From assembly GCA_947359465.1 (NCBI GenBank), contig OX375883.1:91072911-91136910 (forward strand): a stretch of 64,000 nucleotides of DNA, written 5' to 3'. Source of the DNA: Metellina segmentata. Taxonomy: Eukaryota > Arthropoda > Arachnida > Araneae > Tetragnathidae. Of this stretch, positions 34,590-47,374 are shown piece by piece (positions within the stretch are counted from its first letter, which is position 1; each line of letters starts with the position of its first letter). Made by a program: the position numbers and the translations under genes. The notes under the pieces are model-generated. The model saw only the letters and a list, made by a program, of their open reading frames with translations, made no database searches and had not been told where the DNA came from.

Positions 34590-35920
34590 GCCTGGTGGAA
34601 ATCAAGTGTGTATATTGTAAGGCCTGTATTTGGTAAGAGGCCAGCATGTTCCCTGTTAGTTTGCTATTAACAGGGCAAAAAAGGGGAAGTTTTTGGCAAT
34701 AATTAAAAACCCCACAATATATTCACCAAGGCTTTTATTTTAATGCTTTTATTCCAGGTAGCACCACGATGCATATGGGTGTTTTTATATTATTATTCCC
34801 ATACTCTGTGGGATATTCAATTGCCCATTTCAGATACTTCGGTGCAGGTATTTGGCGCGGAATACATTTCGGATTAAAGTATCCTTAATTCTTGGATATG
34901 ATTGAAAAAACTATATTAAAAAGCACGCAATTTTTATTTTATAATTCAAACATAAAAATTACAAACAGTTTCTTACGCTAAGCTTATAGTTTTTCACATT
35001 TATGATCAGTCTTGATGGAAATATTGGGCAATTGTTAATATTTCGTAAAAAAACAAAATAAGACTCAAAATAAATGAAGTATAAGAAATTCCATTAAAAA
35101 ATTGCTTTTTCAGCAGTACTGGAAAAATTATCCAAGTAATAACACTCAATATATATTCCAGATTTTCGAAAACTACCAAATTATGGTTGATTTAAGTATA
35201 CTTACTCAGATGTTTTAACTTGAAACTTATCTAAATGTAAAAGTAAAGTAAATTTTAATATTGCATTCACTAAACTACTATATGATTCATACAATAAAGC
35301 ACGTTGTAATCCAATATACGGAACACAATTTACGTGATGCCTGTACAAACACACAAACACAAAATCGAACATAGAATGGAAAGATGGACAGACAGATTTT
35401 CGCAACCAAGTTCAGTGTTAAACGAATATAAGTATTCACAGTATGCAAAGTTTCATGAAAATAAACAAACCATGTGAACGTGTATTGGGCACATCATAAT
35501 ATATGATGTACAGACAGAAACCAAACGCGCGAGATACATATTTTGCATCAGAAGGGTCCAAAACGGATAGAAAACTTGAAATGGTGGAAAATATTCAATG
35601 TACAGACAAACACTCTATTGCTATTTATATAGATCATTGCTTTTAATTGTAGTCTTAAAGAAAAGGTTTTATTTATCCATTAAAAACCCTTCCTTAGAAT
35701 TTTTTTTTTGTGAAAACTTCCAAATACGTTTTGAGTAAAAACGAACCAGTAAAAGAATTGAAAGTATACAACATTTCCGTCGTAGTTTTCTACTTCAAAA
35801 GCTTTCTCACCTTTCAAGACAGAAAATAAATATCCATAGAAGATACATTATGTATAGCCTATCAAAGTAATTACAACACTTACCTAGTAGATAGGTCAAA
35901 CGAATTAAATCTCCGGTCGC
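34590..35920. other. AT-rich sequence without recognised features
   Basis: No long frame or repeat end recognised. The 35202-35405 minus ORF is probably chance. Confidence 0.4.
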
Positions 35921-35924
35921 CATC

Positions 35925-36187
35925 CGTCAATCAAACTGACGTCACGACTCCACGCCCACTCTCGCCTGGCGGAAACTTTTGAGCGGCCGGCGTTTCACCA
36001 TTGCCATCCCGAGGTGCGAACTTCAAAGCAGGAGCAAGCGACGCGCCTTACACACGGGTATACGATAATTTAGACCCAGTTTCGAATTTCTGAACAAAAA
36101 CGAATCGAATTTTATAAAGTACTTTTCGAGGTTTCTTTCTCGCAGTTTATGTTTCAAAGAAGCATTATTGGATAAAAAATATTCAAA
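35925..36187 (+). promoter_or_regulatory. Candidate promoter and 5' UTR of the signal-peptide exon
   Basis: A unique block of about 140 bp, much richer in CpG than its flanks, contains a perfect TGACGTCA (CRE type, 35937-35944), CCACGCCCA (GC-box-like) and GAGCGGCCGGCG. It ends about 140 bp before an ATG in a good context (CAAAATG). No clear TATA box is visible. Assignment as a promoter is an inference from position and composition. Confidence 0.5.
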
Positions 36188-36303
36188 ATGCAAACGATTT
36201 TGAGGTTTTGTGCGCTTGGAATAGTTTTCTGTTTATTGAGTTTGGAAAATGTGGAAACGAAACGTATACCAAAATGGCAATTGAAAATCGCCCAAAGTCA
36301 AGG
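36188..36303 (+). CDS. Candidate first coding exon of a secreted or membrane protein
   Basis: The frame from the ATG at 36188 gives 38 residues and two bases before a strong donor AGG|GTAAGTG (GT at 36304). The peptide starts MQTILRFCALGIVFCLLSL, a typical signal peptide with a hydrophobic core at residues 4-18. A short polar stretch with a dibasic KR at 25-26 follows, then RIPKWQLKIAQSQ. The ATG lies in an arthropod-like context (CAAAATGC) behind the CpG-richer block. The frame stops within the intron (TAA in GGTAAG), so the protein must continue in a later exon, phase 2, which I could not find before the window end. The family is not recognised. An upstream-ORF or chance explanation remains possible, but the co-occurrence of promoter, start, signal peptide and donor is notable. 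Confidence 0.6.
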
Positions 36304-36507
36304 GTAAGTGTTATATGGAACGAATATTTTGATGAATGCTGTGTATTTTTACAGTTTGATTGTCATAAAACCTTTTTGAATCTTGCATTATTTTCACTGA
36401 GAAAAATAACACACCTCTCAATATAAAAATTCATTTATATTTTTTATTTTAACAAAATATTCTATTAAACTCAAACAAGGAAATCGAATAATAAGAAATT
36501 GGTCGAA

Positions 36508-36724
36508 TCATGAATATTTTTAATAAAGATGAACGAATTATCAAATTTCAAGTTTAAAAGTAAAATTGTATTAAGGTATTCAAATTTTCCTTGGACTTCT
36601 CAAAATAAATTTTAATCATGAATATTTTTGGTAAAGATGAACGAACTTTCAAATTTCAAGTTTAAAAGTAAAACTGCTTCAAGGTATTCAACTTTTCCTT
36701 GGAATTTTAAAAATAAATTTTATC
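36508..36724. repeat. ~108-bp tandem duplication inside the putative intron
   Basis: ATCATGAATATTTTTAATAA with AAATTTCAAGTTTAAAAGTA is followed 108 bp later by ATCATGAATATTTTTGGTAA with the same continuation. Confidence 0.88.
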
Positions 36725-36939
36725 CTTCTGAGTTGTGTCACTTTTTTCAAGATGGTGTAATGTATAATAACATAAAAATTAAAAATGTTTTTCAATCTTT
36801 ATTTTTTATTTATCTTACCTCTTACAAAAATAACAATTATTTATTCAAATTTCATGCTATTCGAATACGAAATTTAAAATCTTCACAACAATTGCAAGTG
36901 CATTTCTAGTGGAATATATCTACGTATATATATTCAAGG

Positions 36940-37910
36940 CAGAGTTGGGTGTCTTCTGTTTTTCTATATGTTCTCTATAAAAATCTGCACTGTTGGACCT
37001 ATCTTCACCAAATTTGGTTTGCTTGTATTTTGGAAACCTGTAGGTAACATAAGCTACATATTAACCCCTTTCTGTTTGTTCAGGGTATGCCAGAAAGGGC
37101 TAAAAACAATTCTAATTCCCCATAGGAATAACATTGAGTTTAAAACTAGTACTATACGCAACTCAATTTGTATTACCAGTATTAATGGAAAAAACTTTTC
37201 CAATAATTGTGTTTTACCAATTTTGCTCAAAAAACAATTTTTTCCACAAAAAAATTAAATTTAAAAAATATTTATGTTTGAACTTATTTTTTATTTCTTC
37301 GCATGATGCTTTTAATGCTTTATGACTATTTGTTGAAAAATATCGTTAAAATGTTTCATTTTACATAACTTACAATTTGTAACGGAACACAAAAAAACAA
37401 ATTGATCATAAAAGAGTAATTTTGGTATTCAGTATCTGGCATCGCCAGAATTATAGTTTTAGTTTATAAATCTGAAGTTAATAGGATTACCAAATACCAA
37501 GGCAGGCCTATTTATCAAGTGCTATACTGTCAATACGAATCATTGAGCGCCCTTAGGAGCCAGGTTCTCCATGACCTCATCAACACTTTTTATAAATTTG
37601 ATTTAGAATTCCGTGTTTGTGTTCTTGATATAAGACAGCGAAATATTGCGGTCATATTTGAGCATTACTCAGTTTTATAAATCTGTGTTATTTTTTGTAA
37701 ATGAATCATTTATGTATGTATCATTATTTTTCAAACGTCTCTTTTCGATTTGTTCTACTTCAGAAAATCAAAATTCAACACGCTTGATCATTTCTTTCGT
37801 TTTTCAGAGAATTCGGCTTTTTTTTTTATTGAAATTAATTTCGTATATGTTTGTATTTATGTGTTCCAGTATTCTACCTACTGCAGGCATATTATTCAAT
37901 AGTTAAATTT
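36940..37910 (+). mobile_element. Helitron-like dispersed repeat, copy without a clear 3' end
   Basis: CTTCACCAAATTTGG, TTGCGGTCATATTTGAGCAT, TCTACTTCAGAAAATCA and TTTCGTTTTTCAGA recur in the same order at 53.6-54.1 kb. No coding frame. The class assignment rests on the related copy that ends in a Helitron-like hairpin at 55.15 kb. Confidence 0.55.
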
Positions 37911-37919
37911 TATTGAATT

Positions 37920-38835
37920 ATTTTTTTCCTGCAAAATATCCCTAGACATGGACAGTTTCTTAGAGATATATGTAGATTTTGACCAACTTTCCTTAAGTCT
38001 TTGGTTGAATACGTAATGGTTTGCAGAATTCTGTTTCATAAAACTAAATAAAATATACAAAACAAAACCTTTTATACAACTAAGGTGTGTAACTTCTTAT
38101 TTCAAAATTAATGGTAAGAGAGAATAATTGGTATGGATAGTGATATGTTATCTCGAGTGTTGACGTGATCATTATATCATAGCTCAAAATTACGAGATGT
38201 CCTTGGAACTCTCCCTTCGGAATTTAACTCGACTGTTCTGGCTTTTTGTGAAGTAATTAAAAAATCCTGATAGATCTAAGTAAACTTCCAGATTAGAAAT
38301 TTTAAAAAAGCACAAATATACATTAAATTGAGCTCCTTTAAGTCACAATTATATTTAAAATTGTAAGTAGGGCTAAAAAATATGTGTTAAGTCCTTTTAA
38401 AATAATTCTAAATACTGTAGAAATTTTTAAAAGCAGGTATTCCTTCTGGCTTTCTAGCTTTTTTTTTCAACACAGACTTGTTTATTTGGGTCTGCGACTC
38501 AAAATATTAAAAAAAAAGTCATTTTTAATTAATTTAAAAACTAATATAGATATTTTTGAATAAAATGACACCTAAATTTTGTTTCTACCATCAGTAGAAC
38601 CGGAAATATTCAACTTTTTATAAACATGACAGCGGCGAAACAACAAGCCTTCATAATTTTAAACGCTCTCTTTCTCCTTTTGTGTTAAATGGGATTTGAA
38701 TGGTGAAAAATGGATAGAACTTAAAAACTACTTGTCATGAATAAATTAAATTTTCTGCATTTACTTTTCAAATATATTTCTTTAATTTGTCTTCAGCAAT
38801 TGTGTATATATATTTTTTTTCCATAATTTTTCCAA
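37920..38835. other. AT-rich sequence; 38530-38740 is a dispersed repeat
   Basis: AACCGGAAATATTCAACTTT, CTCCTTTTGTGTTAAATGG and GTGAAAAATGGATA occur both here and at 40560-40790, in the same orientation, about 2 kb apart. A very degenerate SINE scrap lies near 38150-38240. Confidence 0.6.
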
Positions 38836-38843
38836 CTTTGTAT

Positions 38844-39538
38844 TAGGGATGCGACATCGATGTCGATGTTTTCAAAACATCGATGTATTTAACATCGATG
38901 TATTGGAGTCGATGTTTTTGTAACATCGATGTTTATACTTGTCGATGTTTTTACGTTGTCGATCTTTTATTTTTGAATGAAAAAAATACCGTTATAAAAA
39001 TATAAAAAATAACCAAGTAGCATAATTTTTTAATTCAGCAAATCAAACATACTTTTAGACCAAAGTGGCCAAGTGTGAAGGGTCTGAAAAGTAGGGATGC
39101 GACATCGATGTCGATGTTTTCTAAACATTGATGTTTTAGAAAAAAACATCGATGTATTGGATCCGATGTCGCATCACTAATCCGATGTCGTATCACTAGA
39201 TGTTAAACCAGTTTTAAGAATAAGGGAAACAAGTTTAAATACACTGAATTTTAAAAACATCGATGGTTTGGGGACGATGTATTATCAACATCAATGTTTT
39301 AATTTTCAACATCGATGGTTTGGGGACGATGTATTATCAACATCAATGTTTTAATTTTCAACATCGATGTTTTGCTGTCGATGTAGCATCACAAGTTGTT
39401 AAACCAGTTTTAAGAAATGGGGGGAAAAGTTTAAATACACTGAATTTTAAAAACATCGATGTTTTTGGGTCGATGTATTATCAACATCGATGTTTTAATT
39501 GTGAACATCGATGTTTTGCTATCGATGTCGCATCCCTA
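38844..39538. mobile_element. ATCGAT-rich non-autonomous hAT element with 8-bp TSD
   Basis: The ends are TAGGGATGCGACATCGATGT and ATCGATGTCGCATCCCTA. The flanks are CTTTGTAT (38836-38843) and CTTTGTAT (39539-39546), a perfect 8-bp duplication diagnostic of the hAT superfamily. The interior holds many ACATCGATGTT words, a second internal terminus-like TAGGGATGCG near 39094 and a 70-bp tandem repeat near 39250-39390. No transposase. The ORF at 39263-39646 simply reads the repeats. Confidence 0.93.
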
Positions 39539-39546
39539 CTTTGTAT

Positions 39547-40020
39547 ACGATGCGTTTTGTGTAGTTTTGAACAAAATATTTTTGTAATTGTTTTAACCAA
39601 AACTCACGAAGACATTTTAAAGTATGAACTTTTAGAAGTTAATTAATGCAAAAATAAAGTCATTTGTTATAAAATATTTTAAGATAGATCAATTGTACCC
39701 AACATCAAAATTTTGACATTTTTTAAAATTTTAATAAAACATATTTAAAAGTTTTGAAAACATAAAATAGTTATTACAATTTCAAAATACAACGTGTACC
39801 AACAGAAAAAAATTTCTGAACAAAAACTTTAAAATTGAAGATTTTAGAACTTTGAATTTCGGACAACCTTAAGAAAAGCTATTTTTATTAAACGAAGTGC
39901 AGATGGCAGAAATGTTTTCTAGTGGAAAATTATAATGTAGTGGAAAATTTTCTTTTTGAGCGTATTCCTGACGTCACTTTATATGTTTTGGGAATAGAAT
40001 TTCAGCACTTCACCAATATT
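39547..40020. other. AT-rich sequence without recognised features
   Basis: Nothing assignable on either strand. Confidence 0.4.
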
Positions 40021-40024
40021 CGGG

Positions 40025-40300
40025 TTCGAAATGTAGTGAATCATTAACCGGGGGGTTGCGAGTTCGAAACTCGATCCAACCACCGACCGTCATATAGTGA
40101 GTGCTGGTGCACGTTAAATCTGTCTTGGCCTCAAAGGTCTTCACATCTGCGTGGTGTGGAAGTTTGGAGAGTGGGGTGCTAGCTCTGGTGTTGCTTCGTC
40201 ATCTGACCGTGGATGAAAAGTATGAGGGTTGTCCTAGTGTCTTTCCCTTGGGGAATGACATCGAACGCATGTTGTGCTGTTCCAGTGCAACGATAATTCA
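40025..40300 (+). mobile_element. SINE family A, old copy with degenerate head
   Basis: The head is reduced to CCGGGGGGTTGCGAGTTCGAAACTC. The body GGTGCACGTTAAATCTGTC to GTGCTGTTCCAGTGCAACG is recognisable. Confidence 0.82.
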
Positions 40301-40341
40301 ACCCCCTCCTTGAATTGATGTATGAAGTTCATTGGTCAATG

Positions 40342-40552
40342 GTTTTTTTTTTTTACGGCGGCCACTTTATCACTGATTATTTGTCACTACAAGGTCAGAA
40401 TCGATGAGTCAATTGTAAAGGGGCACCCAGTGGGTATCCCTCACTACCCCTAAATAAGGACATCACATTTACGTCCATGTCCTGATCCCGGATTCGAACC
40501 AGGAACCTTCAGATCCAGACGCCAACATCTTAACCGCTAGACCGGTTGATCG
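40342..40552 (-). mobile_element. SINE family B, second copy
   Basis: On + it starts with a T-run (reversed A-tail), holds GGGGCACCCAGTGGGTATCC and ends CCGCTAGACCGGTTGATCGG, matching the family B copy at 32818. The central body is partly deleted. Confidence 0.87.
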
Positions 40553-40789
40553 GTTAAAAAAGTCTACTTTTTTATTATCTTAAAAAATACTATAGATATT
40601 TCTGAATAAAATGACACTTAAATTCTTTTTCTATCATCAGAGAACCGGAAATATTCAACTTTTTATAAATATGACAGCTGCGTATCAAACGAGCCTTCAT
40701 AATTTCAAAAGCTATTTTTCTCCTTTTGTGTTAAATGGTATTTCAATAGTGAAAAATGGATATAACTTAAAAACTACTGGTCATTGGTC

Positions 40790-43270
40790 AATGTCAATTA
40801 TATTAAATGCCAATTGATCCCAAAACGATAATATCCAACATCTCAAGGCAAATCCGATATTTATCATGCTAGAGCATTTGGGAAACAGGAATAAAGATTA
40901 ATTCTCTTTCCGTCTGTGTTGTATGTTTACACTGAAAATTCCTTTCGTTGAAAGATTGAGTTTTTCTCTGTCATTTACAAACCAAAAATTCGAACTGAAT
41001 GACCTTCTAAGTATCCCGGTTAGAACGAAAAATAATAAGTCAGCCCTAGCATTGGAGTTTCAATATTTAAATACAAAAAAAGCAATCCTTTTCACAGCCT
41101 AAGTGATGACGAGATAAGCCTCAGAAGCAAACCAATAAAAAGTTTCAAAAAACCCTCCAGATTAATTAATTGCATTAACAACATCAGATGGTATGTGAAA
41201 AACTCTCCACTTCCTCTACTCTCTGATTAATTTTTTCAACTGCGCGTGAACTTGAATATATCGCTGATGCTATCGAATCCGGAAGAAAACAAACTGAAGT
41301 GAAGTACTATTTCGCGAGCGATGAGTAACGAGGAAATCAAGAATTTGATTGAAAAAGAAGCATTCAGACGACCTTGTGTATTTTCGAACGGTGTTTCGTT
41401 TCATACTCGGACTTGAAGGCTGATTTTAATGAAAGGCAGCATTAGTCAGACTGTCAAGAAACTCATCAGTCAAGCTTTGCGTGTCGAAAATAGTATTTTT
41501 TTTCGAAAAAATAAAGGTGTTTCGTTTCTGTTCGCGCGCGCGACATATTAATTTGCAATTTAAAAAGTGGTTGGAAAATTGGATATTCGAAGCTGATAGA
41601 TTTTTTTCAAGACATATTTTTAAGTGCAGGAGTTTGAATACACTTAAATTATATTTATTCGGAACTGGACACAAAAATAGTAAATAATATTTGCAATATT
41701 GTTTCGTGTAAAAAAAAACCGCTGCAGAGCGAAGTCTATTTTATTCGGCTTAAAAAATGAGTTGTTTTAACATTTTAACTAAAAAAAAATTGTGAGCTCC
41801 ATTAAATGCAAGTCTTAAACAAATTTAAAATGACAGAAATTATTTTTTTTTACTTCAATACACTTTTAAATGAATACACTCACTAAATAGAATTTTTTTC
41901 ATAAAACGTCAAAATCAAAAAAGTATAATCGTTCAAAATATCGTCTACGTAGAACAGAAACTCATTTAAAAATATTCCTGAGACACTAAATACTTAGAAC
42001 AATGAGATATACATTGTCATATTGTTTCCTGTTTAAAAAAATAAAAACACTATCAAAACACTTGTCAATTTTTTTCTATTAATACGATGAATTTTACTAT
42101 CAATAAGATTTTTTCTTTTGATACGATTCTATTAATACGATGATTAATACGATTCTATTAATACGATGATGATTAATACGATTATGTTAATACGCTCTAA
42201 TACCCCGCTCTAATACAAATAATAATTTTGTTGAGGAAATTAAGTGATTCCAGTTTTATCGATATTTTCTAACCTAGTGACTTTTGTGAAAATACTTTTA
42301 TAACAAACTGACTAAAAAATATCAATACTTTTCTATCTGAGACGTATTAACTTGTGAATAAACTTTAAAATACTTTCAAACTAAATTGTCTTTGTGTTGA
42401 CCATTGATCTTAATTTCTTAATATATGCGCTGAGGTTCTATAACTATTACAGCTAAAAACATCAACTACGTAAAATTATCTCCCAAATAATTATTCTTCT
42501 ATAATATTAAATTATTAATAAACCTATTTTTTTGTTGAAAAAGAGATAAAAACTAACACTTAAATACAATACGGTGTAAATTAGTTTTAAATGAGTTATA
42601 TACATCAAAATGCTTATAAATTTAATTTTTTTTTACTTAAAAATCTAGTCTAAATAGCTGTTTAGTAAAAAGTATTTTCGTCAGTTAGTGAGTTTCTGCT
42701 CTAAGCCGTCGATATACTGCTTTATCAACAACAAAAAATGGTTTGCGCTTTGTGACCCATAAAAAAATACTTCTAATATTTATTTATTTTTGTTAATTTT
42801 TTTTTACAAATTCAGAGCAAATAAAGACAATCCTTGTCCTCTGTCAATAAAACACATAAAGAAAAAAAATCTCCTCTGTGATTGGTTTAGAAGCGCTTCT
42901 ACGTCATTTTCATCAAATCAGGGAATAAATATAATAAAAACAGAATCAAAATACGATTCTAATAAAAATAATAGAATAAACAGAATAAAAATTAGAATAC
43001 ATCAAGAATTAGGTAAATTGAATGAACATAAGTCATCAAATTAAAATAAGAATAGAATGAAAATAATTATAATAATAAAAATAGAATAATAATAAAATAG
43101 AATAAGAATAAAAGTAGAATAAATATAAAAATAGAATAAGAATATAAATAGGTTAACAATAAAATAAGAGTAGGAAAAAAAATTCGCTGACTGCATGAAA
43201 CATTAAAACCGTTTATTTTCGTCAAAAAAATCAAAAATTATGAAACTGTTGTACAACGTGATTCTCAGTT
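40790..43270. other. Long AT-rich stretch; simple repeats at 42100-42190 and 42930-43190
   Basis: TTAATACGAT repeats lie at about 42080-42190 and AGAATAAAAAT-type A-rich repeats at about 42930-43190. A TTAACCCTCC-like scrap (ACCCTCCAGATTAATTAA) lies near 41150. Overlapping opposite-strand ORFs at 41426-41687 are unassigned. No gene supported. Confidence 0.45.
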
Positions 43271-43280
43271 AGTTATAACT

Positions 43281-43932
43281 AGGGGGCCTGCCCCCTGCTC
43301 GCTAACTCTCGCCAACCCCCGAAGGATTGCTTCGCAATCCTCTTTGGTTCGTTGCGCGAACCTATACTCGCTTCGCTCGCCTCAATGAAGACATGTGTCC
43401 TAGCAGAAGGGATTGTTTACAAAATATGTTACCAAAAAAATGTTTTTCAAATCTAAATTTGCTGTATTACAGAAAAAATATATACAGTATCTCTAAAATC
43501 AGAATTCAAATGAAACCTTTGTGCAAATTTTGACTCGAAATGTGAGCGTTGCTTTGGAAATTGAATACCCAGCATGTTGTTTGTGTGTACATTTTCCCAG
43601 CACTCAAACGACCCACCCTTTTTCAATGAGTTTGTTGCCGAAAGTTGTAGTGCAAGCGTCTTGTTGAACTATAATTGTTGGCCCTGAAAACGACCGTTTT
43701 TTAAATGTCCCTGAAAAGATCCTCCGCTTTCTTTGATTTCTATTATAAACTAACTGCAACAGCTCATTAAAATTTCCCTTTTTTTTTTCAATAAAATTTC
43801 ATCCGGTAACGCTATAAATTCAATCGATGCGCGAGACTTCGCGATAAACAAACAATCGTACAGTGTTGCCAAAACGCGATTACAAATAACGTCTTTTTTG
43901 CGTGCCACGTAAGAGAATTATATATATAGATT
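43281..43932 (+). mobile_element. ~650-bp interspersed element, copy 1, with GC-rich hairpins
   Basis: It begins AGGGGGCCTGCCCCCTGCTC, a GC-rich head in AT-rich DNA, and ends GAATTATATATATAGAT. The head carries two short hairpins, GGATTGC/GCAATCC (43324-43340) and GGTTCGT/GCGAACC (43346-43362). The same element lies at 47788-48438. No protein and no obvious duplication; class unresolved. Strand is given arbitrarily in the head-to-tail direction. Confidence 0.85.
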
Positions 43933-43939
43933 TTATTCT

Positions 43940-45560
43940 TCGCACTCGTGAAGTGAAACAATAATGTATTAATTGAACAGATTAACAATCGCTGTTGGTA
44001 TAGTTATTAGATCATCCTTAACAGTTTTCCTGCAATGCAAAGGCGTCATAGAGTAAAAAAAATTTGGGAAAGGTTTTTAACATCCTTCATTCTCAAGTAA
44101 CTTCCCACTTGTTTTCAAATCATTCAATTTGTTAACGGAGGATTCTTAAGAGAGATCTTAACTAAGACAAATACAAACCTTGAGTCTGCCTGGCGCTTGT
44201 TTTCCAGACGATAACTATCTCAATAAATTCTCTGTCTCGCGATGTCGCTGATAGTTGGTCCTTCATTTCAAAGAAATTGATATTAATGAATAGTAAATCC
44301 GTGTAAATTTATAATTTGAGGAAAGTAAAACTTTATGGAATTTCTGTTTGTTTAGAATGGAAATTATTTTTGAAGCTTGAATTACAGAATATGTACAATA
44401 GTTCGGAATTCGTACATGAAACACTTTTCTCCGCAGAAACATTACCTACACCAACGTAATATGTAGAAACTTATTGCTATGGGATAGTTTTTCGGTGTGA
44501 ATAACACGAGATTTTATTTCCTCTAACCAAATTCTCTGGCGGGGGTGCATATCCGGGTTACCTTAAAATATAGTTTATCGCTTTTTTAACAGCGTTTGGA
44601 ATCTAATTGATGGTGAGGCCAATCAACTATCATTTATCAATTCGGAATTTATTCTGATTTACGATTTGTGAGTTATTTTAAATATCCCTTTATCTGTCCG
44701 ATAATCCACATCTTAAATAATGGTTTTAGTTCAAATCACTCCCTTTATTTAAGAAAACAAGCGACTGTTATCTCAAAGGTAAACTACGTCCAATTGTGGC
44801 ATATATTGACAGTGACAGTTTAATCTAATCAACTATCGATCTGGAACTCATTCTTTGGAATTTTATTGCCGATATGATGAATTCATAGTCAAATAAAAAA
44901 CCAAGCGACGTCAGATTCGGAATAAGTATATGAAGCACCTTTCTCCGCAGAAACACCAACAACAATATTTATCTTTCCCGACATTACCTCTCGCAGTCAA
45001 ATTTGAAAATTCTTAATAGAACTTTTGGAAAAGTCAAGAAAAGAACCTTGAGTGCTGTTTTATGTTTGTATGTTCTTCATTGCATTAAAAATTCGAAAAT
45101 CTATTAATCATATATATGCTGCTGTTTGCCTTCTGTAACTGATTTACACAAAGTTTAAAATATTGCTGTCGAGTATAATTTTAAATTAAGTTTAGACGTT
45201 GCTTTCATATTATGATTTCTCTGAAACTTTTGTTGAGTAAATTAAATATCCTAAAGGAAGTAGTGGAATTTTATACAACTAATTAAAACTCAAGATTTTG
45301 ATTTGAAATCTCACAAATCAGCAATTATATACCTAGCTCTCCTGTCCTAAAATCTATGTAATCCTTCACATTTTATAGGCAACACATATTTGAATGTTTT
45401 AAAGTTAAATTAAGTTCCGTAATAAACGTTTTTATCTTCTCTAAATTACACAATTTAGAGAACACAAATAACTTAATAGATATGCCGATGTTTGTAGTTT
45501 CTAGCTATTTCAAAATTTAACTATGAGTCATAGTACAGAAAGTGCCAACCCAACAGGAGC
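43940..45560. other. AT-rich sequence with a degenerate local duplication
   Basis: CTTTTCTCCGCAGAAACATTA (about 44427) recurs as CCTTTCTCCGCAGAAACACC (about 44939), and AATCAACTATC words recur with it. CTCTGGCGGGGGTGCATATC near 44535 resembles the terminus of the MITE at 49213. No gene. Confidence 0.45.
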
Positions 45561-45563
45561 TTA

Positions 45564-46390
45564 CCCTGATTTATTTTATTCCCTGTGTAAGGCCAGAAAC
45601 ATTTTTAGCATCACCCTAGCAGTAGGCTTGTGTGAATAACATTTATTAGTTAATATTTCTTGTTAGTTTTTCAAAAATTCTAAACTGAATATCGAATGTT
45701 GTGTAGTGTTTTTGTGTGGTTAAAATCAAAAATGTCTTCTAGAGGTTGTGTGACCTGCCCAAATTTCAAAGCGTTAATTCTGAAATTGTAGATAGTTAAA
45801 ACAGGAATTATGAAAGATTACATATATATTTAAAATTTTACCACGATTCATTTAATTGCCTGGGAAGTGCAGCAGAAAGACACGTTTAGCATCACCCTAG
45901 TACTTGGCTTGTGTGAACAACATTTATTAGTTAAGATTTCTTGTTAGTTTTTCAAAAATTCTAAGTAAATATCGAATGTTGTGTAGTGTTTTTATGTGGT
46001 AAAAAGGGAAAATGTCTTCTAGAGATTGTGTGAACTGCCCAAAATTCAATTGTAATGAAATTGCAGATAGTTAAAGGAGGATTTATGAAAGATTACATAG
46101 CTATTTAAAATTTTACCCTGATTTATTTAATTGTACTTAAAGGGCAAAAAACATGTTTTTAACATCACACTGGCAGTTAGCTTGTGTGAATAACATTTAT
46201 TAGTCAAGATTTCTTGTTAGTTTTTCAAAATTCTAAACTGAATATCGAATGTTGTGTAGTGTTTTTATGTGGTAAAAAGGGAAAATGTCTTCTAGAGGTT
46301 GTGTGACCTGCCCAAAATTCTAAGCGTTAATTCTGAAATTTTAGGTAGTTCAAAGAGAAGTTATAAAAGATTATATATCTATTTAAATTT
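45564..46390. repeat. ~275-bp tandem repeat, three units
   Basis: AGCATCACCCTAGCAGTAGG, ATCGAATGTTGTGTAGTG, AATGTCTTCTAGAGGTTGTG and ATGAAAGATTACATA recur with spacings of 281 and 273 bp. No open frame crosses the units. Confidence 0.9.
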
Positions 46391-46399
46391 TTTTTTTCG

Positions 46400-47366
46400 T
46401 AATAATTGAAAATAAGCTGCACAAATGTGAATTCTGATATTACAAAAACATTTCTAAAATGGGAAAGTGTGGTTCAGAAATGAGTAAAAAAACTATTTGC
46501 GGTAGTGATTCAACCTGTCGTAATTCTTGCTGCTTTTACATCGTACATTTACAATTTTTACATCGTAAAAATTTGAACCTTAATAATGAGTACAAGGCAT
46601 CGATCTTCTACTGAAATATATGGATTTGTTCTTTCCCCTATGTGACTAGTGGTACTGGATATGCCATGGACACCGGAAGATAGAACGAATCCTAATCTAG
46701 GACTAATTCACGAGTTGGATGAAAAATTTAGTTAGAGCTTCTAGTCAATCTAATCAATCTACAATAGTCATTCAGCCCAAGTCGATTCCCAAGCTCATGT
46801 GACCCACATTTCTGAGATCTTACGAAAGCAAATCCGCCCACATGTTCCGTCTATTTCATCAGAAGGCCGATGGTACATGTCCAACAAATCATTTCACTTA
46901 CAAACAACTGGAAACCTGAACTAGAAAATTCTAGCACTAGAAAACTCTGAAATCACAACGTTTAACTCAGTTTCGGTCCAAAGAAGCCAAAATCCACAAG
47001 GTGAACGTACGGCTAAAATAATAGTTTCCTGCCAGCAGTGATTCACTCCTTAAGATTTGTAGTCCTTGGGAAGCAGGAAAAAGAAATGTTTCTCTCCAGC
47101 AAATGGAGCTTTTAATTCCAAAACAACCGAGTTTCTTATTGGCGGGGGTGAATTTAAATCAATGGTGAGGTCATCGTATCGTGTCTCTTTAACCAATCAA
47201 CCCACGCGATTTTGCTTTAGTCTTTCTGATTGGTGACATCAGTGTTTCGCGACCTTTTGAAAATCGACAAACCTTATACTTTCATTGTGGACGATTTTGT
47301 CAGTCATTATTAATTTGGTAATTAAGAACCGGTAACGAAACCGGTAAAAAACAATTTTGTAGATTG
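46400..47366. other. Unique sequence without a gene
   Basis: It is mixed composition. 47130-47330 has GGCGGGGGTGAATTTAAATC, CCAATCAACCC and GATTGGTGACATCA (CCAAT-type words). No coding frame. Confidence 0.35.
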
Positions 47367-47374
47367 GTGATAAC

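Noticed and set aside
39263..39646. 127-residue ORF with repeated NIDVFGSMYYQHRCFN-like peptides
   Set aside because: Translation of the ACATCGATG-rich repeats of a non-autonomous hAT.
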